This document shows, piece by piece, positions 17,787 to 26,800 of a DNA stretch of 36,927 nt. This DNA comes from Anaerolineaceae bacterium. GTDB lineage: Bacteria; Chloroflexota; Anaerolineae; Anaerolineales; Anaerolineaceae. A program made the position numbers and the translations under genes. The stretch lies in NCBI GenBank assembly GCA_020845515.1, contig JADLFQ010000040.1, forward strand, positions 1 through 36,927, in the 5' to 3' direction. Position 1 is the first letter of the stretch, and the number at the start of each line of letters is the position of its first letter. The notes beneath the pieces are model-generated. The model saw nothing but the letters and a program-made list of their open reading frames with translations. It was not told where the DNA came from and made no database searches.

Positions 17787-19520
17787 ATGATGAAAAAACC
17801 TACCTGGACAGTTGAATGTTCCCTCTACCTGACAGCCTTTCTCCTGGCAGCGGCAGTGAGGCTGATCGGACTTGGGCAAGAAACCTTATCAGATCTGGAA
17901 GCTGGGCTGGCGCTGCAAGCTCTGGCGTCGAGCCGGGGGGCTTTAACTTCGCTTTCCCCTCAGCCCTTCTATGTGTTGTGGACAGGCTTTACTTTCTTCC
18001 TGCTGGAAGCGGGAAGTGGGCTGGCCCGGTTACTGCCTGCCCTGGCTGGATGCGGACTTATATTGGCTCCTTATCTTTATCGCAAGATAATTGGGCGCAG
18101 CCCTGCTTTGCTGTTGGCGTTTGGGCTTGCGCTCTCACCAGTTTTGACCAGCACCTCACGGCAGGCTGATGGGGTGATGATCAGCCTAAGTTTTGCTATC
18201 TTAGCCCTGGGATTTTTGCTCAACCGGCGCCCGGCCTTTGCCGGGATTTTAGCCGGCTTGGCACTGCTGGGTGGTCCTGCAATTTGGATGATTCTACTGA
18301 CGTTGGCCTTCGTGGTCTTATGGGGATGGACAATTTCATTGCGGGGACAGAACCGAACCAAAGCCGAAGGAGAAAGTACGCCCATCTGGTTTCCCTTTCT
18401 TCGGGAATTGCCCTGGCGGGAAACGGTACCGTGGCTGGTGGGGAGCGCACTATTTGCCGGAACGTTATTCTTTACCCGGTTCTCCGGACTCAGCGCGGCT
18501 GCTTCGAGCCTGGTTGCGTTTTTTAGCGGATGGACAAGCCCTTCGCGGGTCAGTTTTGCACAGTTTTTCTTTGCGTTGGTGACAAGTGAGACCTTTGCGC
18601 TTGTCCTGGGCGGGTGGGCATTGCTGCGCGGCTGGCTGCAAAGGGATGCCCTGGACATGTTTTTGGGGAGGCTTTTTGTCGTTGCCCTCGTTTTAATGCT
18701 GATATACCCGGCTCACCGGATGACAGACGCAAGCCTTGTGGTCATCCCATTATGGGGTTTGACAAGCCGCCAGATTGCCCGGTGGTTTCAGAATTTTCCA
18801 GAAGAACGCCTGCCCTCTTTTGCTCTGACTGCTGTCATTTTCGCGTTGTTTGTTTTTGGATGGATGAATATTGCTGGAACCCCGACTGCCCAGGAGTTGG
18901 GAGGTGAGACCCAAATCCGCTGGTTAAGTTTTGCGGCAGCGGTGATCATCAGCCTGCTAATGTCGGTGCTGGTAGCCTGGGGCTGGTCGCCTGCGGTGGG
19001 AGGATATGGTTTGCGCACAGCAGTCACGGCAACTCTGGGGTTATTCCTTATTTTTAACCTGTGGAGTGCGACAGGGTTGGGGCGGCTGCCTGCCGCGAAT
19101 CCCTGGCGCAGCGCGCCTTATCATCAGGATGCTGACTTACTGGTCAAGACAATTGACCAGTTTTCCATGTGGAATAGTAAAAACCGACTGGCGATGGATG
19201 TTTTTGTTGTTGGGGTTGATTCTGCTGGATTAAAATGGTTGCTTCGAGACCGTGAATCTGTTCAGTATATGGACAGCCTGCCGCTGGAAGAGACACCGCC
19301 ATTACTTATTACCCCCGTCCAGGCATCACCGCCGGACAGTGCAGCTTATACTGGACAGGACTTTGTCTGGCTGCAATCCCCTGCATGGGCGCTGATGTTG
19401 CCGCTCGAATGGATGCAGTGGGCATTATACAGAGAAGCGCCGCTCGAAAGAGAAGCAGTCATCTTGTGGGTGCGCAGCGACTTGTTCGCCGGAGCCCAAG
19501 CGGAACCTGCTGCGGAATAA
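17787..19520 (+). CDS. GT39-like membrane glycosyltransferase, divergent
   Basis: A 577-aa polytopic protein with about eleven hydrophobic segments and a short soluble C-terminal part (about 440-577). After the first membrane segment (LYLTAFLLAAAVRLIGLG) comes LSDLEAGLALQAL. D36 and E38 fit the acidic D-x-E motif of GT-C glycosyltransferases, and LARLLPALAGCGLILAPYLYRK resembles the following amphipathic stretch of PMT-family enzymes. Overall similarity to known families is weak, so the call rests on topology, the acidic motif and position as last member of the four-gene GT-C run. ATG 17787 is followed directly by a second ATG. Nine bases separate it from the DUF2298 gene. I see no terminator after it. 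The substrate is unknown. Confidence 0.68.
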   Translation: MMKKPTWTVECSLYLTAFLLAAAVRLIGLGQETLSDLEAGLALQALASSRGALTSLSPQPFYVLWTGFTFFLLEAGSGLARLLPALAGCGLILAPYLYRKIIGRSPALLLAFGLALSPVLTSTSRQADGVMISLSFAILALGFLLNRRPAFAGILAGLALLGGPAIWMILLTLAFVVLWGWTISLRGQNRTKAEGESTPIWFPFLRELPWRETVPWLVGSALFAGTLFFTRFSGLSAAASSLVAFFSGWTSPSRVSFAQFFFALVTSETFALVLGGWALLRGWLQRDALDMFLGRLFVVALVLMLIYPAHRMTDASLVVIPLWGLTSRQIARWFQNFPEERLPSFALTAVIFALFVFGWMNIAGTPTAQELGGETQIRWLSFAAAVIISLLMSVLVAWGWSPAVGGYGLRTAVTATLGLFLIFNLWSATGLGRLPAANPWRSAPYHQDADLLVKTIDQFSMWNSKNRLAMDVFVVGVDSAGLKWLLRDRESVQYMDSLPLEETPPLLITPVQASPPDSAAYTGQDFVWLQSPAWALMLPLEWMQWALYREAPLEREAVILWVRSDLFAGAQAEPAAE

Positions 19521-19605
19521 TTATGCCTTGGCAACTGGCGGTTGACGAGACGCACCGATTAAAGCGCGGAAAAATTATCTCATCTTATAAAATTTGGGTG
19601 CATGC

Positions 19606-20298
19606 ATGTATAAACAACCAGAAATCATAGCAATTGATGGCCCGGCTGCATCGGGAAAATCAACACTTGCAGAAAAACTGGCCGAAGTGCTGGGTTATTT
19701 TTACTTTGATACCGGGGTCATGTATCGTGCAGTAACTTACGCGGCTTTAGAGGCTTTCCAATCTGTGGATGATGAAGATCAGGTTTCCGAACTGGCGGAA
19801 GTTATTGAGATTGATGTACGTCCGGCTTCAAAAAAAGATGGCAGAAAATACGATGTACTGCTGACCGAAGAGGATATCACATGGGGAATTCGCTCACCAG
19901 AGGTGGATGCGAATGTCTCAAAGGTCTCTGCTTACCCGCGCGTGCGAAAGGCGATGACATCCCAGCAGCGCCGCATCGGTCAACGGGGAAGAGTTGTCAT
20001 GGTGGGGAGAGATATTGGCACGGTAGTTTTGCCGGAAGCTGATTTGAAGATATACCTGGATGCTTCGGTGGAAGAGCGCGCCCGGCGCCGCTTTGCGGAA
20101 CAAGAGGAACGCGGGGTTAAGCTCTCGTTTGAGGAGATTTTAATATCTCTGAAAAAGCGGGATCAATACGACGCATCACGTGCAATTGCTCCGATGCAAC
20201 CGGCAGAAGATGCACTGATTTTATTTTCGGATAATTTGAGCGCAGAGGAAATTTTAAAAAAAGTCATCGAACTTGTTCTGCCAGAATACGAAAAGTAG
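19606..20298 (+). CDS. cmk: Cytidylate (CMP/dCMP) kinase
   Basis: A 230-aa cytoplasmic kinase that phosphorylates CMP and dCMP to the diphosphates. The P-loop IDGPAASGKST spans residues 10-20, followed by YFDTGVMYRAVTYAAL, the bacterial Cmk signature. GRDIGTVVLPEADLKIYLDAS and the LID-like EERARRRFAEQEERG are in place, and DQYDASRAIAPMQPAEDA near the end holds the CMP-binding Arg and Asp. The frame could begin at TTG 19594, but ATG 19606 fits the family start. The ribosome site is weak. An AT-rich TATAAA at 19586-19591 may be a -10 element, without a convincing -35. Length and motifs are normal. Confidence 0.96.
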   Translation: MYKQPEIIAIDGPAASGKSTLAEKLAEVLGYFYFDTGVMYRAVTYAALEAFQSVDDEDQVSELAEVIEIDVRPASKKDGRKYDVLLTEEDITWGIRSPEVDANVSKVSAYPRVRKAMTSQQRRIGQRGRVVMVGRDIGTVVLPEADLKIYLDASVEERARRRFAEQEERGVKLSFEEILISLKKRDQYDASRAIAPMQPAEDALILFSDNLSAEEILKKVIELVLPEYEK

Positions 20299-20313
20299 AT
20301 AGAATTAATGTAT

Positions 20314-20382
20314 CGTACGCTTGTACTCAAAGCGTACGCAGGCCGGCCACAGAGGTACCGGCATGAGGCGATCATCCGGTAC
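20314..20382 (+). promoter_or_regulatory. Leader with three inverted repeats, two mutually exclusive, before the sensor kinase gene
   Basis: The 107-base gap between cmk and the sensor kinase gene holds a perfect 8-bp stem CGTACGCT (20314-20321)/AGCGTACG (20331-20338) with a 9-base loop. A second repeat is GCCGG (20342-20346)/CCGGC (20358-20362). A third is GTACCGG (20355-20361)/CCGGTAC (20376-20382). The second and third share bases 20358-20361, so only one can form at a time. None is followed by a T-tract, so they are not ordinary terminators. They could be operators or an attenuation-type leader; the function is unproven. Confidence 0.4.
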
Positions 20383-20405
20383 AAACCTTGCACCATTCGA
20401 GCGAA

Positions 20406-23400
20406 ATGCAAATCATTTTTAGCCTGCTGAGTGCGTCGCCGTATATTGAACTCCCTATTGGATGGCTGGGTTGGGTAGGGTTTATTTTACTGTTCATGCT
20501 GTTTGGGGCAGCGGTCTGGCGATTTTGGGAAACGCCGGATATGCGCGCTTTCTGGAGGTGGGTTGTTTTTCTGGTGTTGCTTTTTGCAACGCCATTTACT
20601 AGTCTGTTCTTTGGGTTGCGCATCACCCCCGAAGCTGCTTTACCGGTACCAGGTTTGCCGGTAGAGATGTCGGGCGAGACAATTATGTTCTTTCTGGCGA
20701 TCCCATGGGCACTGGCTGCGGGCTTGTTAGGTGTCGTACCGGCAGTAACACTGGCTTTCTTTAGCGGATTGCTGATCGGATTTTGGGATACCCATAGCAT
20801 CTTTACATTGCTGAGAATCGCGAGTTTGGCGCTATTATTCAGCACGGCGATCCGGCAGCGATATCGCACGTTGGTATTCCGCTTTCTCAGGCGGCCACTG
20901 GGGAGCGCTTTTGTCCTGGCGTTAGCCTTTATCCCTCTCCATATGCTTATTACTTTTTTGGAGATCAACGGTTCGCTCGCCGTGCGGGTGGATTATGCGC
21001 TTTCGCTGACTGGACAAACAGTTGCGGCGCGCAGCGCCGAACTCCTTATAGCTGGTGCGGTATGCGAACTGGTTTCCCTGCTATGGCCGGGGCGATGGGG
21101 GCTGAATACTCCCTTACTTCCCTCGCCTTCTGAAAAAAACTTGGAAGTGCGGTTTTTCTATCGCACTGCACCCTTAATGTTGGCTCTGGTTTTTGTTTTG
21201 ATGATCAGCGATTGGGCCGCTGCAGGGAGCGCTGCCCGCCGGATGATCCAGGACCGCCTTGCCAGCACAGCTTTAGTGGCTGCCGAGAGCTTGCCTTATT
21301 TTCTGGAAACAGGACAAAATCTCATTTTGACGGTTGCAGATCCTGACCTGGCGGAGTTATCTCCGGAAATGGCGAACAAAGAACTGGCTCGGCAACTTCA
21401 ATCGGTGCCATACTTTAGGGTTCTCTTCCTTTTGGATGAAGAAGGCCGCCCGGTAACCGGTTATCCGATTTCTGATTTCACCCAGCTCCAAACTACACCT
21501 GAGGAGACGACTGGGATCCAACTGGCGTTGAAAGGTGTGCCAGTTCAGACTTATACGCTGCCGGCCTGGCCGGGAGAGACGACTGCTCAAATCTCTTATA
21601 TTGGCGCGATCTTTGACCGTACTGGAGAGGTTAAAGGAGTGGTTTTGGGCCGAACCGATTTGAATTCCAATCCGTTTACCCAACCGGCAATTGAGGCTTT
21701 GAAAGCGGTGGCGGATTCAGGGGGCGAAGGCGCGATACTGGATGAGAATAGGCGGATTCTTTATCACTCCGTCTCCAGCCGGGTGCTGACAGATTATTTG
21801 GGAGCGTTGCCTTCCGGTGCGGGACTGATTGAGGATGTTTCTTCCCTGGGAGTCCGGCAGCTTGTTTATCATCAGCCTGTCCTCGGCAGGCCCTGGTCGG
21901 TTGTATTATCTGTGCCTGTTGAGCAGGCGCAGCAATTGGCGCTCGATATTGCTGTCCCGCTTCTTGTTCTCCTCCTGGCCATCTCAGCTATTATCTTTTT
22001 ATTACTGCGGATCAGCCTGCGGAAAGTGACTAGTTCGCTTGAAACCCTGGCACAGGAGGCGACTTTAATTTCGCAGGGGCGGCTGGATCACTCTTTATTT
22101 AGCGCGGGTGAAGATGAAGTAGCCCGATTTAGCAGAGCTTTTGAGAAAATGCGTTTAAGTTTAAAGGCCAGATTGGATGAGTTAAATCGTTTTCTACATG
22201 TCAGCCAGGGCGTAGCCTCCCATCTGCAAGTGGAGGAAGCGATGAAACCGATCCTTCAGGCCGCCATGATTGAGGATGCCTGTATGGCGCGCATTGTGCT
22301 GGTGAGGGAGGTTTTGCTGGATACCCAAGTTGAGCCGTTTGCGACGCTTGGTTTTGGGCCATCAGCAGACTCTTTCATGCACCTCGATCATCAATTGTTC
22401 GAATTGACTCAGCAGCATGCTATTCTTTCCATTCCCAACCTCTCTCGATCCCGCCGCTTGACGATTGAACCGGCGCTGGTGAATCCGGCGGCATTGATCG
22501 CCCTTCCTGTTCATCAAGATAATGTCTACTATGGTGTCTTATGGGTAGCCTTTGAAGAGCCGCGCAATTTTACGGAAGAGGAAGTACAATTTTTGGAAAC
22601 TCTGGCAGACCAGGCGGCTATTGCGGCGACCAATGCTAAATTATACGCGACGTCTGAAATCGGGAGACAGAGGCTGGAGGCTGTGCTGGCTTCCACGCCT
22701 GAACCCGTTCTGGTCATTGATGAATATTCGCGTTTGTATCTTCTAAACCCGGCTGCCTTACAGACTCTCGGATTGATCACTACAGCATCTCCCGGTAGAG
22801 CCATTAAAGAAGTAATCTCCAGCCCTGAGCTTCTGGACCTGATTGTTACTTCTACGGAAGACCGGCTCTCCACTCGCGAGATTACCCTGTCCGGGAATAA
22901 GATTTATTTCGCAAGTGTTTCCCCGGTAGTGGCAGAAAACCGCCCAGTGGGAAAAATTTGCCTGCTGCGCGATATCACCCACTATAAAGAGCTGGAGACG
23001 CTTAAATCGGATTTTGTCTCAACCGTGAGCCATGACTTGCGCTCGCCGCTGACTTTGATGCGCGGGTATGCCACAATGATGCAGATGGTGGGCGATTTGA
23101 ACGACCAGCAAAAAATCTATGTTCAAAAAGTGGTTACCGGCGTGGAAAATATGTCGCGCCTGGTGACCAACTTGCTTGACCTGGGACGGATCGAAGCTGG
23201 AATTGGCTTGCAAATTGAGCGGGTTTCTGCAAAAACGATCATGAACGATGTGGCTGAATCACTACAGCCCCAAGCGGTACAGAAGAACATTCAAGTGAGT
23301 CAGGAAGTTGTGAATGAAATTCCCGGGATACCGGATGTTTTTATTGAAGCAGATCAGGCTCTGATACAACAAGCGCTTTACAACCTGGTGGATAACGCGA

Positions 23401-23717
23401 TTAAATATACAAAAGTTGGAGGGCAGGTAAAGATTCGTTTAACCTCCCAAGGGCAGAGAATCCTCTATGAAGTAAAAGATAGTGGTATTGGGGTGGCCCC
23501 ATTGGATCTTCCGCACATGTTTGAGAGGTTCTACCGCAGCGGCAGGCGGGAGGCGTACGCAGAGCGGGGTACTGGGCTTGGGCTTGCCATCGTCAAATCC
23601 ATTGCCGAACGGCATGGGGGGCGGGTGTGGGTGGAAAGCCAACTGGGCAAGGGAAGTACGTTCTCGATGGAAATTCCTGCAAAACATTCCAGCCGCACGC
23701 CGGGCCGGAACGAATAA
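20406..23717 (+). CDS. Large hybrid-sensing membrane histidine kinase (MTM-Cache-HAMP-GAF-PAS-HisKA-HATPase)
   Basis: An 1103-aa sensor kinase. Residues 1-230 form a multi-helix membrane domain. A further helix at about 255 leads into an extracytoplasmic Cache-like region (about 280-510), closed by a helix at about 515-540. HAMP (540-590), GAF (about 600-745, ending FLETLADQAAIAATNA) and PAS (about 755-860, from LEAVLASTPEPVLVID) follow. HisKA has the phosphoacceptor His876 in STVSHDLRSPLTLMRGY. HATPase has the N box NLVDNAIKY (993-1001), G1 DSGIG (1025-1029), F box MFERFYRSG and G2 GTGLGLAIVKSIAERHGG. All catalytic residues are present. No response regulator lies nearby, so it is an orphan. 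TTG 20388 is an alternative start; ATG 20406 opens the first membrane segment. The upstream gap carries competing inverted repeats. Confidence 0.93.
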   Translation: MQIIFSLLSASPYIELPIGWLGWVGFILLFMLFGAAVWRFWETPDMRAFWRWVVFLVLLFATPFTSLFFGLRITPEAALPVPGLPVEMSGETIMFFLAIPWALAAGLLGVVPAVTLAFFSGLLIGFWDTHSIFTLLRIASLALLFSTAIRQRYRTLVFRFLRRPLGSAFVLALAFIPLHMLITFLEINGSLAVRVDYALSLTGQTVAARSAELLIAGAVCELVSLLWPGRWGLNTPLLPSPSEKNLEVRFFYRTAPLMLALVFVLMISDWAAAGSAARRMIQDRLASTALVAAESLPYFLETGQNLILTVADPDLAELSPEMANKELARQLQSVPYFRVLFLLDEEGRPVTGYPISDFTQLQTTPEETTGIQLALKGVPVQTYTLPAWPGETTAQISYIGAIFDRTGEVKGVVLGRTDLNSNPFTQPAIEALKAVADSGGEGAILDENRRILYHSVSSRVLTDYLGALPSGAGLIEDVSSLGVRQLVYHQPVLGRPWSVVLSVPVEQAQQLALDIAVPLLVLLLAISAIIFLLLRISLRKVTSSLETLAQEATLISQGRLDHSLFSAGEDEVARFSRAFEKMRLSLKARLDELNRFLHVSQGVASHLQVEEAMKPILQAAMIEDACMARIVLVREVLLDTQVEPFATLGFGPSADSFMHLDHQLFELTQQHAILSIPNLSRSRRLTIEPALVNPAALIALPVHQDNVYYGVLWVAFEEPRNFTEEEVQFLETLADQAAIAATNAKLYATSEIGRQRLEAVLASTPEPVLVIDEYSRLYLLNPAALQTLGLITTASPGRAIKEVISSPELLDLIVTSTEDRLSTREITLSGNKIYFASVSPVVAENRPVGKICLLRDITHYKELETLKSDFVSTVSHDLRSPLTLMRGYATMMQMVGDLNDQQKIYVQKVVTGVENMSRLVTNLLDLGRIEAGIGLQIERVSAKTIMNDVAESLQPQAVQKNIQVSQEVVNEIPGIPDVFIEADQALIQQALYNLVDNAIKYTKVGGQVKIRLTSQGQRILYEVKDSGIGVAPLDLPHMFERFYRSGRREAYAERGTGLGLAIVKSIAERHGGRVWVESQLGKGSTFSMEIPAKHSSRTPGRNE

Positions 23718-23734
23718 ATTTCCTCAAAGAGCGT

Positions 23735-23763
23735 ACTTGTATTCCAGAAATTTGTGATATAAT
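23735..23763 (+). promoter_or_regulatory. Extended -10 promoter for rpoC
   Basis: TGATATAAT at 23755-23763 is a perfect extended -10 element (TGn-TATAAT). A weak -35 (ACTTGT, 23735-23740) stands 17 bases upstream, as expected for an extended -10 promoter. The transcript would have a leader of about 100 bases before the GTG at 23872. The leader contains a short CGGG/CCCG hairpin at 23812-23823 of doubtful meaning. This gives rpoC its own promoter. Confidence 0.6.
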
Positions 23764-23871
23764 TTTAGATTGCATGTGTTCAGTCTTTTTTATGATTAAC
23801 CAATGGAAGCACGGGGTATCCCGATGTTCTTGGTTTCTTATTGTTTACGGTAATGGCAGAGGAGGCATTTC

Positions 23872-26800
23872 GTGGAAACAAAAGGCCTGGTTGCGCTAAA
23901 AATTAATCTTGCCTCTCCGGAAACGATCCGAAGTTGGTCGTATGGAGAGGTACTCAAACCCGAAACTATTAATTACCGCCGCCTTCGTCCCGAAAAAGAT
24001 GGGCTATTTTGTGAAGCCATCTTTGGGCCGACACGTGACTGGCAGTGTTATTGCGGCAAGTATAAGAACCCGCGCTACAAAGGAATTGTTTGTGATAAAT
24101 GCGGTGTAGAAGTAACGCGTTCGTCCGTTCGGCGCGAGCGCATGGGGCATATTGACCTTGCGACCCCAGTTGCGCATATCTGGTATACCCGGCGCATCCC
24201 CTCCTACCTGGGACTGCTGTTGGATATTTCGCGCCGTAACCTGGATAGAGTTCTTTATTTTGCGCAGTATATTGTTACCTATGTAGATGAAGATGCCCGA
24301 CAAAAGGCGCTGAAACGCCTTGAGGATGAAATTAGTGTGTCGGAACGCGAGGCAGCTGGGCAAATTAATATGCGCATCCTTGAGGTTAAACAGGCGCGCG
24401 ATAAGCGGATTGCGGAACTTCAACAACAACTCACTGATCTCCAGTCCCGCTCAGATGAGCAAATTGCAACTCGCCTGGAACCCGTTATTCAAGAGGGGCA
24501 GCAGTTGGAAAAGCTGTTGCAGGAGAATATTGGAAAGGGGATGAACTCTGCGGTTACCTTCGCTGCAGCCAGCCAGGTAATTGCAGAAAAAGGTGTTCCG
24601 ATTACTTCCGGCCACATTACCCAGGTTCAAAAAGTTGTCAAAGAGCGCCTGGATGAGTTGGACAGTGAATTCAAGGAAGAGTTCCAGCGTGATCTCGCGC
24701 AGATTGACCAGGCTAAAGCCCAAGTGCGCGCCGAAGCTGATGAGCAAATGGAATTGCTGCGTGGCCAGTTGGAAGACCAATCTACTGAATCACAAAACCA
24801 GAATTCTTATCTGCGAGATGAACTACAAGAACTTCGCCCTTTCACTTTCTTAAGCGAGAACCGCTACCGGGAATTGAAATCGCGTTGGGGTCAGGTTTTT
24901 CGCTCCGATATGGGCGCTGAAGCTTTTTACGATATCCTGCGCCGGTTAGACCTTGAAAAACTGGCGGAAGAACTTTGGAATGAAGTCCGCACCACCAAAA
25001 GCAAACAAAAGCGTAAAAAAGCGACCACCCGCCTCAAGGTGGTTGAAGCGTTCAGGCGTTCTGGCAACCGGCCTGAGTGGATGATTTTGACCGCCCTGCC
25101 AGTAATTCCCCCCGATCTTCGCCCGATGGTTCAATTAGACGGCGGACGCTTTGCGACCTCGGATTTGAATGATCTCTACCGGCGGGTAATCAACCGTAAC
25201 AACCGCCTAAAGCGACTGCTTGAGTTGGGCGCGCCGGATGTTATCGTGCGCAATGAGAAACGTATGCTTCAAGAGGCGGTAGATTCCCTGATTGATAATT
25301 CCCAACGCGGGAAGGCGCTCTCACGGCGAGGCCGACGGGAACTTCGTTCGTTGAGTGATATGCTTAAAGGCAAGAAAGGCCGTTTTCGCCGCAACTTGTT
25401 GGGCAAACGTGTGGATTACTCCGGCCGTTCTGTGATTGTGGTTGGCCCCTCCTTAAAACTTTACCAATGCGGGCTGCCAAAATCCATGGCATTGGAGCTT
25501 TACCGGCCCTTTGTAATTTCGCGATTGGTTTCCCACAACTATGCTGCAAATGTAAAAGGCGCCCGCCGCTTCATCGAGCGAAACCGCCCCGAAGTTTGGG
25601 AAGTTCTGGAAGAGGTGATCGGCGAACGCCCGGTGCTCCTTAACCGTGCCCCTACATTGCACCGCCTGGGCATTCAAGCTTTTGAGCCTGTACTAATTGA
25701 AGGAAACGCAATTCAGCTTCACCCGCTGGTGACAACCGCATTTAACGCTGACTTTGACGGCGACCAGATGGCTGTGCACGTTCCACTTGCCGAGAAAGCA
25801 GTTTGGGAAGTCCGTAATCTGATGCTTTCTTCCAAAAATTTGCTGAAACCGGCTGACGGCGAACCGATCATCAGCCCCTCCAAAGACATGGTGTTGGGTG
25901 TCTACTATCTGACGGTTCAGGATGAGAATCCGCATCGCGGCGACGGCAGAAGTTTTTCTGATATGGATGAAGTAGAGCTTGCTTATCAACTTAACCAACT
26001 TGATATTCATGCGAACATTAAAGTGCGGGCGGAGACCTGGTACGATGAGGAAGGAAAACGCATGGCCGCACCACGAAAGGCACTCATTGAAACCACGGTA
26101 GGCCGGGTTATTTTTAATGGTATTTTGCCTCCTGATGTCCGGTTCTTCAATGGAATGCTCGATAAAGGCGGCGTGAAAGACCTGATTGCCGAGGTTTATG
26201 AACTGTGCGGCCAGGACACCACGACGCTTGTGGCTGACCACATTAAAGATATTGGCTTTGAATATGCCATGCGTTCCGGCTCCACAATTGCTGTTGGAGA
26301 TATTCAAATTCCTGAGGACAAAAAGGATATTTTAGCGAACTCGCAGCAGGAAGTTGAAAATGTCAATCGTGCCTGGCGGCGCGGTCTGTTGACTGAGCAA
26401 GAACGAAATGAACGGATTGTCGAGATCTGGCAGCTTGCTACAAAGCAGGTGAGTGATGCCGTCCGGAAAGCGATGGACCCGACTGGAAACCTGGCTACGA
26501 TGGCAAATTCTGGAGCGGCAAAGGGCGGTTTTGGCCCGATTGCCCAGCTTGCAGGGATGCGCGGTTTGATGGCCGATCCCGCAGGCCGGATTATCCGCCT
26601 TCCCATTCAATCAAATTTCCGCGAAGGCTTGACGGCGCTCGAGTATTTTATTTCCACGCACGGCGCGCGCAAAGGCCTGGCGGATACAGCGCTTCGTACT
26701 GCAGATGCTGGTTATTTGACCCGCCGTTTGGTGGATATTGCGCAAGATATTATCATCAATGAGGAAGACTGTTTGACAGAAGATGGTCTTTTGATCAATC

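Noticed and set aside
17232-17879. 215-codon minus-strand frame across the DUF2298/GT39 junction
   Set aside because: It covers real genes on the other strand and encodes a Pro/Arg/His-rich chain without motifs.
20314-20338. Intrinsic terminator after cmk
   Set aside because: The 8-bp stem is perfect, but the following bases (CAGGCCGGCC) are not a T-tract, so I list it only as a possible regulatory dyad.
20372-20968. 198-codon minus-strand frame opposite the sensor kinase N-terminus
   Set aside because: It is the complement of hydrophobic coding sequence, giving a Lys/Asn/Ser-rich chain with no known features.
25693-26307. 204-codon minus-strand frame in rpoC
   Set aside because: It is a shadow of conserved RpoC coding sequence (just after NADFDGD) with no supporting ribosome site.
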